DNA of 64,000 nt from contig JARROA010000004.1 in NCBI GenBank assembly GCA_037384425.1, forward strand, positions 1-64,000, written 5' to 3'. Of this stretch, positions 37,072-45,392 are shown in pieces. How positions within the stretch are numbered: the stretch's first letter is position 1; every line of letters begins with the position of its first letter. Source of the stretch: Thiodiazotropha sp037384425 (GTDB lineage Bacteria; Pseudomonadota; Gammaproteobacteria; Chromatiales; Chromatiaceae). The position numbers and the translations under genes are program-made. Under the pieces are notes generated by a model, which worked only from the letters and a program-made list of their open reading frames with translations, searched no databases and was not told the DNA's origin.

Positions 37072-37719
37072 CTATTCAATCGGGTTCCAGCGAACAAAGT
37101 TCTGCAACAGCTGCAACCCCGCGTCAGCGCTCTTCTCCGGATGGAACTGCACCGCGAAGAGGTTGTTCTCGGCGATGGCGCTGGCGAAATTCACCCCGTA
37201 GTCGGTGGTGGCCGCCGCCAGGTCCTTGCGTTCCGGGTCCACATAGTAGCTGTGGACGAAGTAGAAGCGGCTGTCCTGGGGGATGCCCTGCCACAGGGGA
37301 TGGTCGTGCAGTTGATGCACCCGATTCCACCCCATGTGGGGGATTTTCATCGCCTCGCCGTCCGGCGCGGTGCCGCCGGGAAAGCGGCGCACCTGGCCGG
37401 CGTAGAGGCCGAGCAGTGGGGTGCCGCCGTTCTCCTCGCTGAACTCGAGCAGCACCTGCTGGCCCATGCAGATGCCCAGGAAGGGCTTGCTGCGGGCCGC
37501 CTCCAGGATCGCACGGTTGAGGTGGTGATCGGAGATTGCCGCCATGCAGTCCCGCGCCGCCCCCTGGCCCGGGAAGACCACCCGGTCGGAGTGCAGAATC
37601 AGCTCCGGATCGTCGCTGACCAGCACCTCATCGCCCTCGCCCGCTACATGCTCGACCGCCTTGGCCACCGAGCGCAGGTTGCCCATGCCGTAATCGATTA
37701 CGGTGATACGTTGTGTCAT
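37072..37719 (-). CDS. hisH: Imidazole glycerol phosphate synthase glutaminase HisH
   Basis: 215 residues, a class I glutamine amidotransferase. The nucleophile cysteine is in PFLGICMGQQVLLEF; the histidine and glutamate are in VQFHPEKS. Early motifs are VIDYGMGNLRSVAKAVEH and VVFPGQGAARDCM. It supplies ammonia to HisF. It starts 18 bp after the hisB stop. Confidence 0.97.
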   Translation of the reverse strand: MTQRITVIDYGMGNLRSVAKAVEHVAGEGDEVLVSDDPELILHSDRVVFPGQGAARDCMAAISDHHLNRAILEAARSKPFLGICMGQQVLLEFSEENGGTPLLGLYAGQVRRFPGGTAPDGEAMKIPHMGWNRVHQLHDHPLWQGIPQDSRFYFVHSYYVDPERKDLAAATTDYGVNFASAIAENNLFAVQFHPEKSADAGLQLLQNFVRWNPIE

Positions 37720-37737
37720 CGATTCAAATCCTGCTGT

Positions 37738-38328
37738 TTACAGACTGCCCTTGGTGGAGGGTACCTGATCGGACATGCGCGGATCGGGCTCCAGCGCCAT
37801 GCGCAGGGCACGGCCCAGGGCCTTGAATACCGTCTCCGCCTGGTGGTGGGCATTGCTGCCCCGCAGGTTGTCGATGTGCAGGGTTATGGCGGCGTGGTTG
37901 ACCAGCCCCTGGAAGAACTCCTGGAACAGATCCACGTCGAAGTCGCCGATGCGGGCACGGGTGAACTCCAGATCGTAGACCAGTCCGGGACGTCCGGAGA
38001 AATCGACCACCACCCGTGACAGCGCCTCGTCCAGCGGCACATAGGCGTGACCATAGCGACGAATCCCCTTTTTGTCGCCGACCGCCCTGGCCAGGGCCTG
38101 GCCCAGGGTGATGCCGATGTCCTCCACCGTGTGGTGGGCATCGATGTGCAGATCACCGTCGGCGTCGACTTCGAGATCAATCAGCCCATGGCGGGCGATC
38201 TGGTCCATCATGTGGTCGAGGAAGGGTACCCCGGTCTCGAAACCGGTGGTGCCGGTGCCGTCCAGGTTCAGACGGACCCGTATCCGGGTCTCCAGGGTAT
38301 TGCGCTCAACCTCCGCGGTACGCTGCAT
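37738..38328 (-). CDS. hisB: Imidazoleglycerol-phosphate dehydratase HisB
   Basis: 196 residues, the stand-alone dehydratase without the HisN-type phosphatase domain of enteric HisB. The two metal-binding repeats show as FLDHMMDQIARHGLIDLEVD with DAHHTVEDIGI, and FFQGLVNHAAITLHID with NAHHQAETVFKALG. It converts IGP to imidazole acetol phosphate. It is the first gene of hisBHAFIE-tatABC, and its leader holds a strong inverted repeat. Confidence 0.97.
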   Translation of the reverse strand: MQRTAEVERNTLETRIRVRLNLDGTGTTGFETGVPFLDHMMDQIARHGLIDLEVDADGDLHIDAHHTVEDIGITLGQALARAVGDKKGIRRYGHAYVPLDEALSRVVVDFSGRPGLVYDLEFTRARIGDFDVDLFQEFFQGLVNHAAITLHIDNLRGSNAHHQAETVFKALGRALRMALEPDPRMSDQVPSTKGSL

Positions 38329-38338
38329 GTCGGTGGCT

Positions 38339-38376
38339 CCGATTTGGATCGAACAGATGGGCGTCGCCCAAATCGG
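38339..38376 (-). promoter_or_regulatory. Hairpin in the hisB leader, with possible -10 box beside it
   Basis: CCGATTTGG and CCAAATCGG form perfect 9-bp arms (38339-38347, 38368-38376), with a nested GGGCG/CGCCC pair, 11 bp before the hisB start. On the minus strand TAGAAT (38380-38385) just upstream could be the operon's -10 box, though no good -35 is visible; in that case the hairpin would sit at or near the 5' end of the mRNA. It may be an operator, an mRNA-stabilising stem or a translational control. There is no histidine-rich leader peptide, so classical attenuation is unlikely. Confidence 0.4.
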
Positions 38377-38496
38377 GGTATTCTAGAGGAAAAACGCTCA
38401 AAAGGCAGCTTGAACTCAGCCTTGCATCAGCGTCTCAGCGCATAGCCGAAAGCAGCTTGAGCACTGGACTCGAGGCCGTCGATGCCCCCCTCACGA

Positions 38497-39462
38497 TCAG
38501 AACAGCTCTGCCTCGACCTCCAGATAGGCCAGGCTGATATGTCGCCCCACATTGCGGTCGAAATCGACCCAGTCGCGATAGGCGCCCATGCCCTCGATCA
38601 CCTTGGGTTTCATTTCGAAGTCGCTCAGGCCCTCTTCGAAATAGGTCGCCACCAGTCCCTTCAGCTGGGCCAGATAGCGGCGGTAGATCTCCGCCACCTC
38701 GCGGCCGCCGGTGCGACCATGCCCCGGCACGAAGACCTCCGCCTCGGTCGTCAGCGCCATGTCGAGTGCGGCGATGTTGCCGCCGAAGGTGCCGCTATCC
38801 ATCTGACCCAGGCGATTGCTCATGGCATTGTCCCCCAGGAACAACACCTTGAGTCGGGGCAGCTCGATCATGATGTCGCTGTGGCTGTGCGCCTTGGGCT
38901 GATAGTGGATGCGCAGGTCGACGCCGCCGAAATCCAACGCGTCCGCATGCGCCGTCAGGTGATCGGGCGGGACCTCCTCGGTGCCCGCCACAGCGCCGTC
39001 GGTCATGCGCAGGAGGGTGGCGAGGAAGGCTCGTCCCTCGCCCTTCTCGACCATTTTGCGCATCTCCTCGTGACCGAAGATGGGCACCTCCGGATAGGCC
39101 TGGCGAAAGGCCTGGTTGGCCAGCCAATGGTCGCCGTGGATGTGGGTGTTGAAGACTGCCACCACCGGCAGATCGGTCACCCCGCGAATCTGCCTCAGCA
39201 CCATCTCCCCGATCTGCACGCTGGAGCCCGGATCGATCACGATCACACCGCTGGCGCCGACAATGAAGGCGGGGTTGTTGATGAAGCCCTGGTTGTCCAC
39301 CGAGGGCACCCCCAGGGGTCCGTGAATCACATAGACACCGGGAGCCACCTGCTCCGCGGGATAATCGGGAACGGCCGGCCCCATCTCCGCCATGGCGGGG
39401 GCGAATGCGAGCGGCAGCCAGAGGCTGAGTAGAAATCGAGTATACCAATTACGCAAAGACAT
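38497..39462 (-). CDS. Periplasmic metallo-beta-lactamase-fold hydrolase
   Basis: 321 residues from ATG 39462, with signal peptide NWYTRFLLSLWLPLAFAPAM and AMA cleavage. Zinc motifs are intact: THIHGDHW (HxHxDH), the later histidine in YQPKAHSHSDIMIELP, LGDNAM and the C-terminal VPGHGRTGG. The fold is shared with SoxH and quinoprotein-associated hydrolases of sulfur bacteria, but a specific role cannot be read. It is a single gene between the his operon and dtd, with no sox gene nearby. Confidence 0.82.
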   Translation of the reverse strand: MSLRNWYTRFLLSLWLPLAFAPAMAEMGPAVPDYPAEQVAPGVYVIHGPLGVPSVDNQGFINNPAFIVGASGVIVIDPGSSVQIGEMVLRQIRGVTDLPVVAVFNTHIHGDHWLANQAFRQAYPEVPIFGHEEMRKMVEKGEGRAFLATLLRMTDGAVAGTEEVPPDHLTAHADALDFGGVDLRIHYQPKAHSHSDIMIELPRLKVLFLGDNAMSNRLGQMDSGTFGGNIAALDMALTTEAEVFVPGHGRTGGREVAEIYRRYLAQLKGLVATYFEEGLSDFEMKPKVIEGMGAYRDWVDFDRNVGRHISLAYLEVEAELF

Positions 39463-39575
39463 GCTGCGGTCCTGTCTGTTCTGTTTTGCCGGCGTCCTGT
39501 CCAGTCTGTTGTCGGATACGGGCAATTCTGCCCAAACCCCCGGCAGCAAAAAACCTCAACCTTGCGGGGGTATGC

Positions 39576-40013
39576 TCAGCTTTCGAGCCAGAAGGTCACG
39601 GGACCGTCGTTAACCAAGGCCACCTGCATATCGGCCCCGAAGACCCCGCATGCGACCTGACTGTACTGCTGTCGTGCCCGATTCACCAGGTGCTCGAACA
39701 GACGCCGCCCCAGGTCGGGCTCCGCCGCGCTGGAGAATCCGGCCCGGGTCCCCTTGCGGGTGTCCGCCGCCAGGGTGAACTGGGGGACCAGCAGCAGACC
39801 GCCGCCGATGTCGTGCAGGCTGAGATTCATGCGCCCACTCTCGTCGGGAAAGACGCGGTAGCCGAGCAGACGCTCCAGCAGGCGATCGGCCTTTGCCTCG
39901 TCATCCTCCCGCTGGACACCGACCAGGACCACCAGACCGCGACCGATGTCGCCGACGCAATCGCCATCGATCTCGACCCGCCCTTCCGAGACGCGCTGCA
40001 GCAGGCCGATCAC
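39576..40013 (-). CDS. dtd: D-aminoacyl-tRNA deacylase
   Basis: 145 residues starting at a GTG that overlaps the pip stop (GTGA). It starts VIGLLQRVSEGRVEIDG and carries LLLVPQFTLAADTRKGTRAG (the SQFTL-like motif has P for S), with a C-terminal GADMQVALVNDGPVTFWLES that contains the cross-subunit GP motif. It removes D-amino acids and glycine mis-charged on tRNA (family knowledge). It is coupled to the peptidase gene upstream. Confidence 0.95.
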   Translation of the reverse strand: MIGLLQRVSEGRVEIDGDCVGDIGRGLVVLVGVQREDDEAKADRLLERLLGYRVFPDESGRMNLSLHDIGGGLLLVPQFTLAADTRKGTRAGFSSAAEPDLGRRLFEHLVNRARQQYSQVACGVFGADMQVALVNDGPVTFWLES

Positions 40014-40960
40014 CCCAGCTCCCGAGCGAAGCGGTCGGTGGCCTCGATCAACGCGCTGCGGATACCCGGTTCCGCAGCGGAGTGAGCGGCGTCCGGAATC
40101 ACCTTCAGCTCGCTGCCCTGCCAGGCGCGGTGGAGTTCCCAGGCGGAGGTCATGGGGCAGATGAGATCGTAGCGACCCTGCACGATGACGCCGGGGATGC
40201 CGGCCAGCTTCGAGGCCTCCTCGAGCAGCTGGTTGGACCGCAGAAAGGCGTGATTGACGAAGTAGTGGCATTCGATGCGGGCCAGGCTCAATGCGGTGTG
40301 CGGATGGGAGAAGAAATCGACCACCGCCGCATTGGGGTGCAGGCTGGCGGTGCGCCCCTCCCAGATCGACCAGGCCTTGGCGGCGGCCATCCGTTGCAGG
40401 TCGTTGTCGCCTGTGAGGCGACGATGGTAGGCCTGGAGCAGAGCGCCCCGTTCATCCACCGGAATGGGCGCCAGATAGTCCTCCCAGTAATCGGGAAAGA
40501 CTTTGCTGGCGCCCGACTGGTAAAACCAGTCGATCTCCTCGTCGCGACAGAGAAAAATCCCACGCAGCACCATACCGGTAACACGCTCGGAATGGCTCTC
40601 GGCATAGGCGAGCGCCAGGGTCGATCCCCAGGAGCCGCCGAAGATCAGCCAGCGCTCGATACCGAGTTCCCGGCGTATCTGTTCGATGTCGGCCACCAGA
40701 TCCCAGGTGGTATTGTCGCTGAGTTCGGCATGGGGCGTGGAACGGCCGCAGCCGCGCTGGTCGAAGAGCACCACACGGTAGGCCTTGGGATCGAAAAAGC
40801 GACGATGGTAGGCCTCGCATCCCGCACCGGGGCCGCCGTGAAGAAACAGCACCGGTATTCCCTCCGGGTTGCCGACCTGCTCCAGATAGAGCTCATGTCC
40901 CCCGCTCACGGTGAGTCGTTGAGAGGCATAGGGCTCGATTGGGGGATATAAGTCTTTCAT
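40010..40960 (-). CDS. pip: Proline iminopeptidase
   Basis: 316 residues, an alpha/beta-hydrolase of family S33. Features: LFLHGGPGAGCE oxyanion loop, DQRGCGRSTPHAEL, nucleophile serine in FGGSWGSTLALAYAE, aspartate in QGRYDLICP and histidine in IPDAAHSAAEPG. It cleaves N-terminal proline from peptides in the cytoplasm. It overlaps dtd by 4 bp. The candidate small RNA starts about 95 bp upstream on the other strand. Confidence 0.95.
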   Translation of the reverse strand: MKDLYPPIEPYASQRLTVSGGHELYLEQVGNPEGIPVLFLHGGPGAGCEAYHRRFFDPKAYRVVLFDQRGCGRSTPHAELSDNTTWDLVADIEQIRRELGIERWLIFGGSWGSTLALAYAESHSERVTGMVLRGIFLCRDEEIDWFYQSGASKVFPDYWEDYLAPIPVDERGALLQAYHRRLTGDNDLQRMAAAKAWSIWEGRTASLHPNAAVVDFFSHPHTALSLARIECHYFVNHAFLRSNQLLEEASKLAGIPGVIVQGRYDLICPMTSAWELHRAWQGSELKVIPDAAHSAAEPGIRSALIEATDRFARELG

Positions 40961-40978
40961 TTCCAGTGGAATTTACTA

Positions 40979-40996
40979 TGTAGGACAATTCCTACA
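40979..40996 (+). promoter_or_regulatory. GacA/UvrY-type upstream activating palindrome
   Basis: TGTAGGACAATTCCTACA is an 18-bp inverted repeat of the form TGTAGG-N6-CCTACA. It closely matches the consensus upstream site of GacA-controlled rsm RNA genes in pseudomonads (TGTAAG-N6-CTTACA, from literature). It lies about 70 bp before the inferred start of the small RNA, so a GacS/GacA-type system probably controls it. Confidence 0.6.
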
Positions 40997-41054
40997 GCGA
41001 TAGTTGAAAATTCTCACACTCGAACTGTTAAATTTTGTGTAACTATAAAGTTGT

Positions 41055-41172
41055 CGTCATCAAGGAAGTACCCCAGGATCATCTACGCACAGGAGGGCAT
41101 CAGGGACGATAAGCTTTGCCAACCAAGCCGACGACCATAAGCCCGACTGCATGGAATGCCGTCGGGCTTTTT
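41055..41172 (+). ncRNA. Candidate RsmY/RsmZ (CsrB-type) regulatory RNA
   Basis: No gene is annotated by open frame between pip and typA, both on the minus strand. Yet on the plus strand there is a TATAAA box (41044-41049), then about 118 nt ending in a rho-independent terminator. The transcript carries five GGA motifs (41064, 41076, 41092, 41104, 41153), three within AAGGA, AGGGA and ATGGA contexts. The last sits in the apical loop of the terminator hairpin, as in RsmX/Y/Z. A GacA-type box lies upstream. The size matches RsmX/Y/Z (about 110-130 nt). Such RNAs sequester CsrA/RsmA. Start and function are inferred. Confidence 0.65.
41141..41172 (+). terminator. Rho-independent terminator of the candidate small RNA
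   Basis: GCCCGAC (41141-41147) pairs with GTCGGGC (41161-41167), with an inner GCAT/ATGC stem closing a GGA triloop, followed by TTTTTC. The T-run is on the plus strand, so it terminates plus-strand transcription, not typA. Confidence 0.85.
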
Positions 41173-41200
41173 CTTGCACCCGACTCAGTGCCGTACCCGA

Positions 41201-43012
41201 TCAATCCCTTGCCGCCCGTTTCCGCTCATGCTCTTTCAGGTGCTTCTTGCGGATGCGGATGGCACTGGGCGTCACTTCCACCAGTTCATCATCCTCGATG
41301 AATTCCAGTGCCTGCTCCAGACTATAGCGCAGTGGCGGTGTCAGCATGATGGCGTCATCCTTGCCGGCGGCGCGGATGTTGGTCAACTGCTTGCCCTTCA
41401 GCGGATTGACCACCAGATCGTTCTCCCGCGAGTGGATGCCGACGATCTGTCCCTCGTAGACCTCGTCGCCCGGCTTGGAGAAAAGACGACCGCGCTCCTG
41501 CAGATTGAACAGGGCGAAGCCGAGCACTTTGCCCTGGCCGTTGGAGATCAGCACCCCGTTCTTGCGCGGCGCGATGCCGCCATGAGTAGCCGGACCGTAG
41601 TGGTCGAAGACATGGTAGATCAGACCGGTGCCGGAGGTGCTGGTCATGAACTCGGTCTGAAACCCGATCAAACCCCGGGAAGGGATGATGTAGTCGAGCC
41701 GGACCCGCCCCTTGCCGTCCGGGATCATGTCCTTCAACTCCCCCTTACGGGTGCCCAGGGCCTCCATGATGGTGCCCTGATGGGCCTCTTCCACATCGAC
41801 GGTGAGCTGCTCGAAGGGTTCGCAGACCTCGCCGTCGACCTCGCGGAAGATGACCTCCGGACGCGACACCGCCAGCTCGAAACCCTCGCGTCGCATCGAC
41901 TCGATCAAGACCGAAAGATGGAGTTCGCCGCGGCCGGAGACTTTGAATTTCTCCGGATCAGTGCCCTCCTCGACCCGCAGCGCCACATTATGGATCAGCT
42001 CCCGCTCCAACCGCTCCTTGAGCTGGCGCGAGGTGAGGTATTTGCCCTCGCGACCGGCAAAGGGCGAGGTGTTGACCTGGAAAGTCATGGAGACGGTGGG
42101 CTCGTCCACGCTGAGGCGGGGCATCGCCTCCACATGTTCCGGGTGACACAGGGTATCGGAGACATTGGGCGCCTCGAGTCCCGTGACGGCGATGATGTCG
42201 CCGGCGGTTGCCTGCTCCACCTCGAATCGCTCCAGCCCCAGATAGCCGTAAACCAGACCGATCTTGGCCCGGTACTGCTCGCCGTCGTACTTCACCACCA
42301 CCACCTGCTGGTTGGGCTTGACCGTACCCCGGGTGACGCGACCGACGGCAATGGCACCGACATAACTGTTGTAGTCGAGATTGGAGATCTGCATCAGGAA
42401 GGGACCGTCCGGGTCCACTTCCGGCACCGGGCAGTGCTCGACAATGGTCTCGAACAGGGGCGTCATGTCGCCGGAGCGTACATCGCTGTCGAGTCCCGCA
42501 TATCCGTTGATGGCCGAGGCGTAGACGATGGGGAAGTCGAGCTGTTCGTCGGTCGCTCCCAGCTGGTCGAAGAGTTCGAACACCTGGTCCACCACCCAGT
42601 CCGGCCGGGCGCCGGGTTTGTCGATCTTGTTCACCACCACGATGGGGCGCAGGCCGTGCTTGAACGCCTTCTGAGTCACGAAACGGGTCTGCGGCATGGG
42701 ACCCTCCTGGGCGTCCACCAGCAGCAGCACCGAATCGACCATCGACAGCACCCGTTCCACCTCGCCGCCGAAGTCGGCGTGTCCGGGGGTGTCCACCACG
42801 TTGATGCGGTAACCGTTCCAACGGATGGCGGTGTTTTTGGAGAGGATGGTGATGCCGCGCTCCTTCTCCTGGTCGTTGGAGTCCATCACCCGCTCCACCA
42901 CGCCGAAGCGTTCGCCCAGGGTGCCGGATTGTTTGAGCAGTTCGTCCACGAGGGTCGTTTTACCGTGGTCGACATGGGCGATGATGGCGATGTTTCTGAG
43001 TGACTGGATCAC
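41201..43012 (-). CDS. typA: Ribosome-associated GTPase TypA/BipA
   Basis: 603 residues starting at GTG 43012 (VIQSLRNIAIIAHVDHGKTT); the family starts at this point, and the longer frame upstream adds unrelated residues. G-domain motifs: AHVDHGKT (P-loop), RGITI, DTPGHADF and NKIDKPGA. Elongation-factor-like domains follow, then the BipA-specific C-terminal domain ending in a basic tail (RIRKKHLKEHERKRAARD). It is a translational GTPase active in 50S assembly under stress or cold. The 490-bp region upstream is shared with the divergent moxR operon. Confidence 0.97.
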   Translation of the reverse strand: MIQSLRNIAIIAHVDHGKTTLVDELLKQSGTLGERFGVVERVMDSNDQEKERGITILSKNTAIRWNGYRINVVDTPGHADFGGEVERVLSMVDSVLLLVDAQEGPMPQTRFVTQKAFKHGLRPIVVVNKIDKPGARPDWVVDQVFELFDQLGATDEQLDFPIVYASAINGYAGLDSDVRSGDMTPLFETIVEHCPVPEVDPDGPFLMQISNLDYNSYVGAIAVGRVTRGTVKPNQQVVVVKYDGEQYRAKIGLVYGYLGLERFEVEQATAGDIIAVTGLEAPNVSDTLCHPEHVEAMPRLSVDEPTVSMTFQVNTSPFAGREGKYLTSRQLKERLERELIHNVALRVEEGTDPEKFKVSGRGELHLSVLIESMRREGFELAVSRPEVIFREVDGEVCEPFEQLTVDVEEAHQGTIMEALGTRKGELKDMIPDGKGRVRLDYIIPSRGLIGFQTEFMTSTSGTGLIYHVFDHYGPATHGGIAPRKNGVLISNGQGKVLGFALFNLQERGRLFSKPGDEVYEGQIVGIHSRENDLVVNPLKGKQLTNIRAAGKDDAIMLTPPLRYSLEQALEFIEDDELVEVTPSAIRIRKKHLKEHERKRAARD

Positions 43013-43502
43013 TGGAGGTCGTCCTGCAAAAAATGAGGGCGGATTATACCTATATATGCACAAATGTCTGTCTAATTTTGAAACTCTATTTAATTCTGCA
43101 GCTTAGCGCTCTTTTTGAGAATCATAAGGAAATACAATCGACAACCACCCTTGATTATGAAAAATTATCGCTTACCCACAGATGCTGTGGATAACTCTGT
43201 TGAAAATCTTCGCCAATCGACTCCTGATCCGCGCAGCTATTGCCCTTAGCAAGTGGCCGATCAGGGACGGCGCAACCTCACGCAACCACCGGAATTTATG
43301 CGTTTTTAGTCATTTTGCGGCATACCGTAAATCGCTAATAATCAAATACGCCGGTCTACTTCTACTGCTTGCACTGCCCCCGAATAATGGACAGGATAGG
43401 TGCCAATCTGCGGCCTGCGCACCCGATAAAGCCGGGATTCACCCCACGGGCGAATACCCGATAGCCGCACCCATTGAGAGTATTCAAAAAGAAGTGAAGT
43501 CT
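43013..43502. other. 490-bp divergent intergenic region between typA and moxR
   Basis: It must hold both promoters. A frame continuous with moxR opens at 43182 but its extra 107 residues look non-coding. The one recognisable signal is a pair of DnaA-box-like 9-mers at 43172-43194, listed separately. Confidence 0.4.
43172..43194. promoter_or_regulatory. Two inverted DnaA-box-like sites
   Basis: TGTGGATAA (43186-43194) is a perfect complement of the DnaA box TTATCCACA, and TTACCCACA (43172-43180) differs from it by one base; they face each other 5 bp apart. Two boxes alone do not make an origin. They may bind DnaA as a regulator or be chance. Confidence 0.4.
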
Positions 43503-44459
43503 ATGAACCCTTCCGTCCTCGATCCCCTGCGTGGGCATCTCGCCTCCCGTGTCATCGGTCAGACCGACTTTATCGACAGCATGCTGATCTGCCTGCTCAG
43601 CGACGGCCACCTCCTCATCGAGGGGTTGCCGGGGCTGGCCAAGACCACGGCTGTGAAGGCCCTGGCGGAGGCCATCGAGGGGGATTTCCATCGCGTCCAG
43701 TTCACCCCCGATCTGCTGCCCTCCGACCTCATCGGCACCGACATCTACCGCCACGAGAAAGGGGAGTTCGAGTTCCGTCCCGGCCCCCTGTTCCACAACA
43801 TCCTGTTGGCGGACGAGGTCAACCGGGCTCCGGCCAAGGTGCAGTCGGCGCTGCTCGAATCGATGGGCGAGAAACAGATCACCGTGGGTCAGACCACCTA
43901 TCAACTGCCCCCCTTCTTCATGGTACTGGCGACCCAGAACCCGGTGGAACAGGAGGGTACCTACCACCTGCCGGAGGCTCAGCTCGACCGTTTCCTGATG
44001 CAGGCGAACGTGGACTATCCCAACCGTAGCGAGGAGCTGCAGATCCTGGAACTCGACAGCGCCCAGCAGCGGGAGAAACCGACCCCGCCCGACAAGCCCC
44101 TGAGCCAGAAGGAGCTGTTCGCCATCCGCCAGCAGGTGGCCGAGCTCTATCTCGACCCCAAGCTCAACAGCTACATTGTCGACCTGGTTCAGGCCAGCCG
44201 CAACCCCTTGGCCTATGACAAGGACCTGGCCCGCTGGTGCCGCTTCGGCGCCTCGCCCCGCGCCAGTATCGCACTGGCCCGCTGCGCCCGTGCCCGCGCC
44301 TGGCTCGACGGCGAGGAGTTCGTCGCCCCCCACCATATCCAGGCCGTGGCGCCTCCCATCATGCGCCACCGCATCCTGCTCACCTTCGAGGCGGAGGCGG
44401 AGGGGATCACCACCGACGACTTCCTCTCCCGACTGCTGGACATGGTGGCCATACCTTAG
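43503..44459 (+). CDS. MoxR-family AAA+ ATPase
   Basis: 318 residues from ATG 43503. Walker A is IEGLPGLAKTTAVKALAEAI, Walker B NILLADEVNRAP, sensor 1 LATQNPVEQEGTYHLPEAQ and the lid GASPRASIALARCARAR, all typical of MoxR. MoxR ATPases act as chaperones for von Willebrand A (VWA) proteins encoded next to them. It leads an operon of DUF58, DUF4381, two VWA, TPR and BatD genes, separated from the DUF58 gene by 13 bp. Confidence 0.95.
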   Translation: MNPSVLDPLRGHLASRVIGQTDFIDSMLICLLSDGHLLIEGLPGLAKTTAVKALAEAIEGDFHRVQFTPDLLPSDLIGTDIYRHEKGEFEFRPGPLFHNILLADEVNRAPAKVQSALLESMGEKQITVGQTTYQLPPFFMVLATQNPVEQEGTYHLPEAQLDRFLMQANVDYPNRSEELQILELDSAQQREKPTPPDKPLSQKELFAIRQQVAELYLDPKLNSYIVDLVQASRNPLAYDKDLARWCRFGASPRASIALARCARARAWLDGEEFVAPHHIQAVAPPIMRHRILLTFEAEAEGITTDDFLSRLLDMVAIP

Positions 44460-44472
44460 GAGAGGCGAGACC

Positions 44473-45384
44473 ATGAGCCTCTATCCCCACCTCGACGATC
44501 TGCTGGAGCTGCGCCACCAGGCCCACACCCTGGGGCTGGCCTCACACCACCTGGTCAACTCCAGCTTCAGCGGCCTCTACGCCTCGGTCTTCCGCGGCAC
44601 CGGCCTCGACTTCGAGGAGGTGCGCGAGTACCGCGAGGGCGACGACATCCGTAATATGGAGTGGAACGTCACCGCGCGCACCAACCTGCCCCATCTGAAG
44701 ATCTTCCGCGAGGAGCGGGAACGCAGCGTGGTGCTCTGCATCGACCGTGGACCCCACATGAGCTTCGGTACCCGCGGCACCTTCAAGTCGGTGCAGGCGG
44801 CCAAGGCCGCCGCCCTGCTCGGCTGGGCCGCCTCGAGACTGCACGACCGGGTCGGCGGCATGCTCTTCGGCGACACGGAACAGGGCATGCAGTACTTCCG
44901 CCCCACCAAGGACCGCCGGGCGCTGTGGCGCCTGCTGCACGCCCTGACCGTGGAGGGCACCACCGAGCAGCCCTCGCGCGATTGCCTGGCCGAGGCCCTG
45001 CAGCGGGCCGACCGGGGCACCGCCACCGGCTCCCTGATCTTCGTCATCGCCGACATGAACCGGGAGATCCAGAACCTGGAGCAGACCCTGGGCCGGCTGA
45101 CCCAGCACCACACCCTGGTACTGCTGCCGGTGGATGATCCCGCCGACCGGGAGCTGCCGGAGATGGGCCGGGTCACTTTCATCGGTCCCGACGGCGACAC
45201 CGCCGAGATCGACACCTCGAACCGCCAGGCGCGCGCGCGCTACACCAGCGAGTGGGAGGCGCGGCGCCAGAGGTTGCAGGGACTGTGCAACCGCCTGGGC
45301 ATCACCCTGATGCCGATCGCCACCAACGAAGAGATCCACTTGGCACTCACACTCGGCCTGGCCCGACACTACGGGAGACGATAG
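44473..45384 (+). CDS. DUF58 domain-containing protein
   Basis: 303 residues. The DUF58 core motif GTGLDFEEVREYREGDDIRN with MEWNVTARTNLPHLKIFREE is intact, followed by a VWA-like region whose MIDAS motif is altered (CIDRGPHMSFG instead of DxSxS). It is the usual partner of MoxR; the role is unclear, perhaps an adaptor between the ATPase and the VWA membrane proteins. It lies between moxR and the DUF4381 gene (8 bp). Confidence 0.92.
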   Translation: MSLYPHLDDLLELRHQAHTLGLASHHLVNSSFSGLYASVFRGTGLDFEEVREYREGDDIRNMEWNVTARTNLPHLKIFREERERSVVLCIDRGPHMSFGTRGTFKSVQAAKAAALLGWAASRLHDRVGGMLFGDTEQGMQYFRPTKDRRALWRLLHALTVEGTTEQPSRDCLAEALQRADRGTATGSLIFVIADMNREIQNLEQTLGRLTQHHTLVLLPVDDPADRELPEMGRVTFIGPDGDTAEIDTSNRQARARYTSEWEARRQRLQGLCNRLGITLMPIATNEEIHLALTLGLARHYGRR

Positions 45385-45392
45385 GCGACCAT

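Noticed and set aside
38497..39462. SoxH of a sulfur-oxidation cluster
   Set aside because: The zinc motifs and signal peptide fit a broad metallo-beta-lactamase group; there are no sox genes nearby, so the specific name is not supported.
41156..43003. A 615-codon plus-strand open frame antisense to typA
   Set aside because: It mirrors typA codon by codon in a high-GC gene; the protein is His/Asp/Leu-rich with no domain, while typA is fully conserved.
43172..43194. Replication origin
   Set aside because: Only two DnaA boxes, no AT-rich unwinding region, and no dnaA, dnaN or gidA gene nearby.
43182..43502. Extended N-terminus for the MoxR protein
   Set aside because: The family begins near residue 108 of this frame, and the added sequence has no domain; ATG 43503 gives the normal length.
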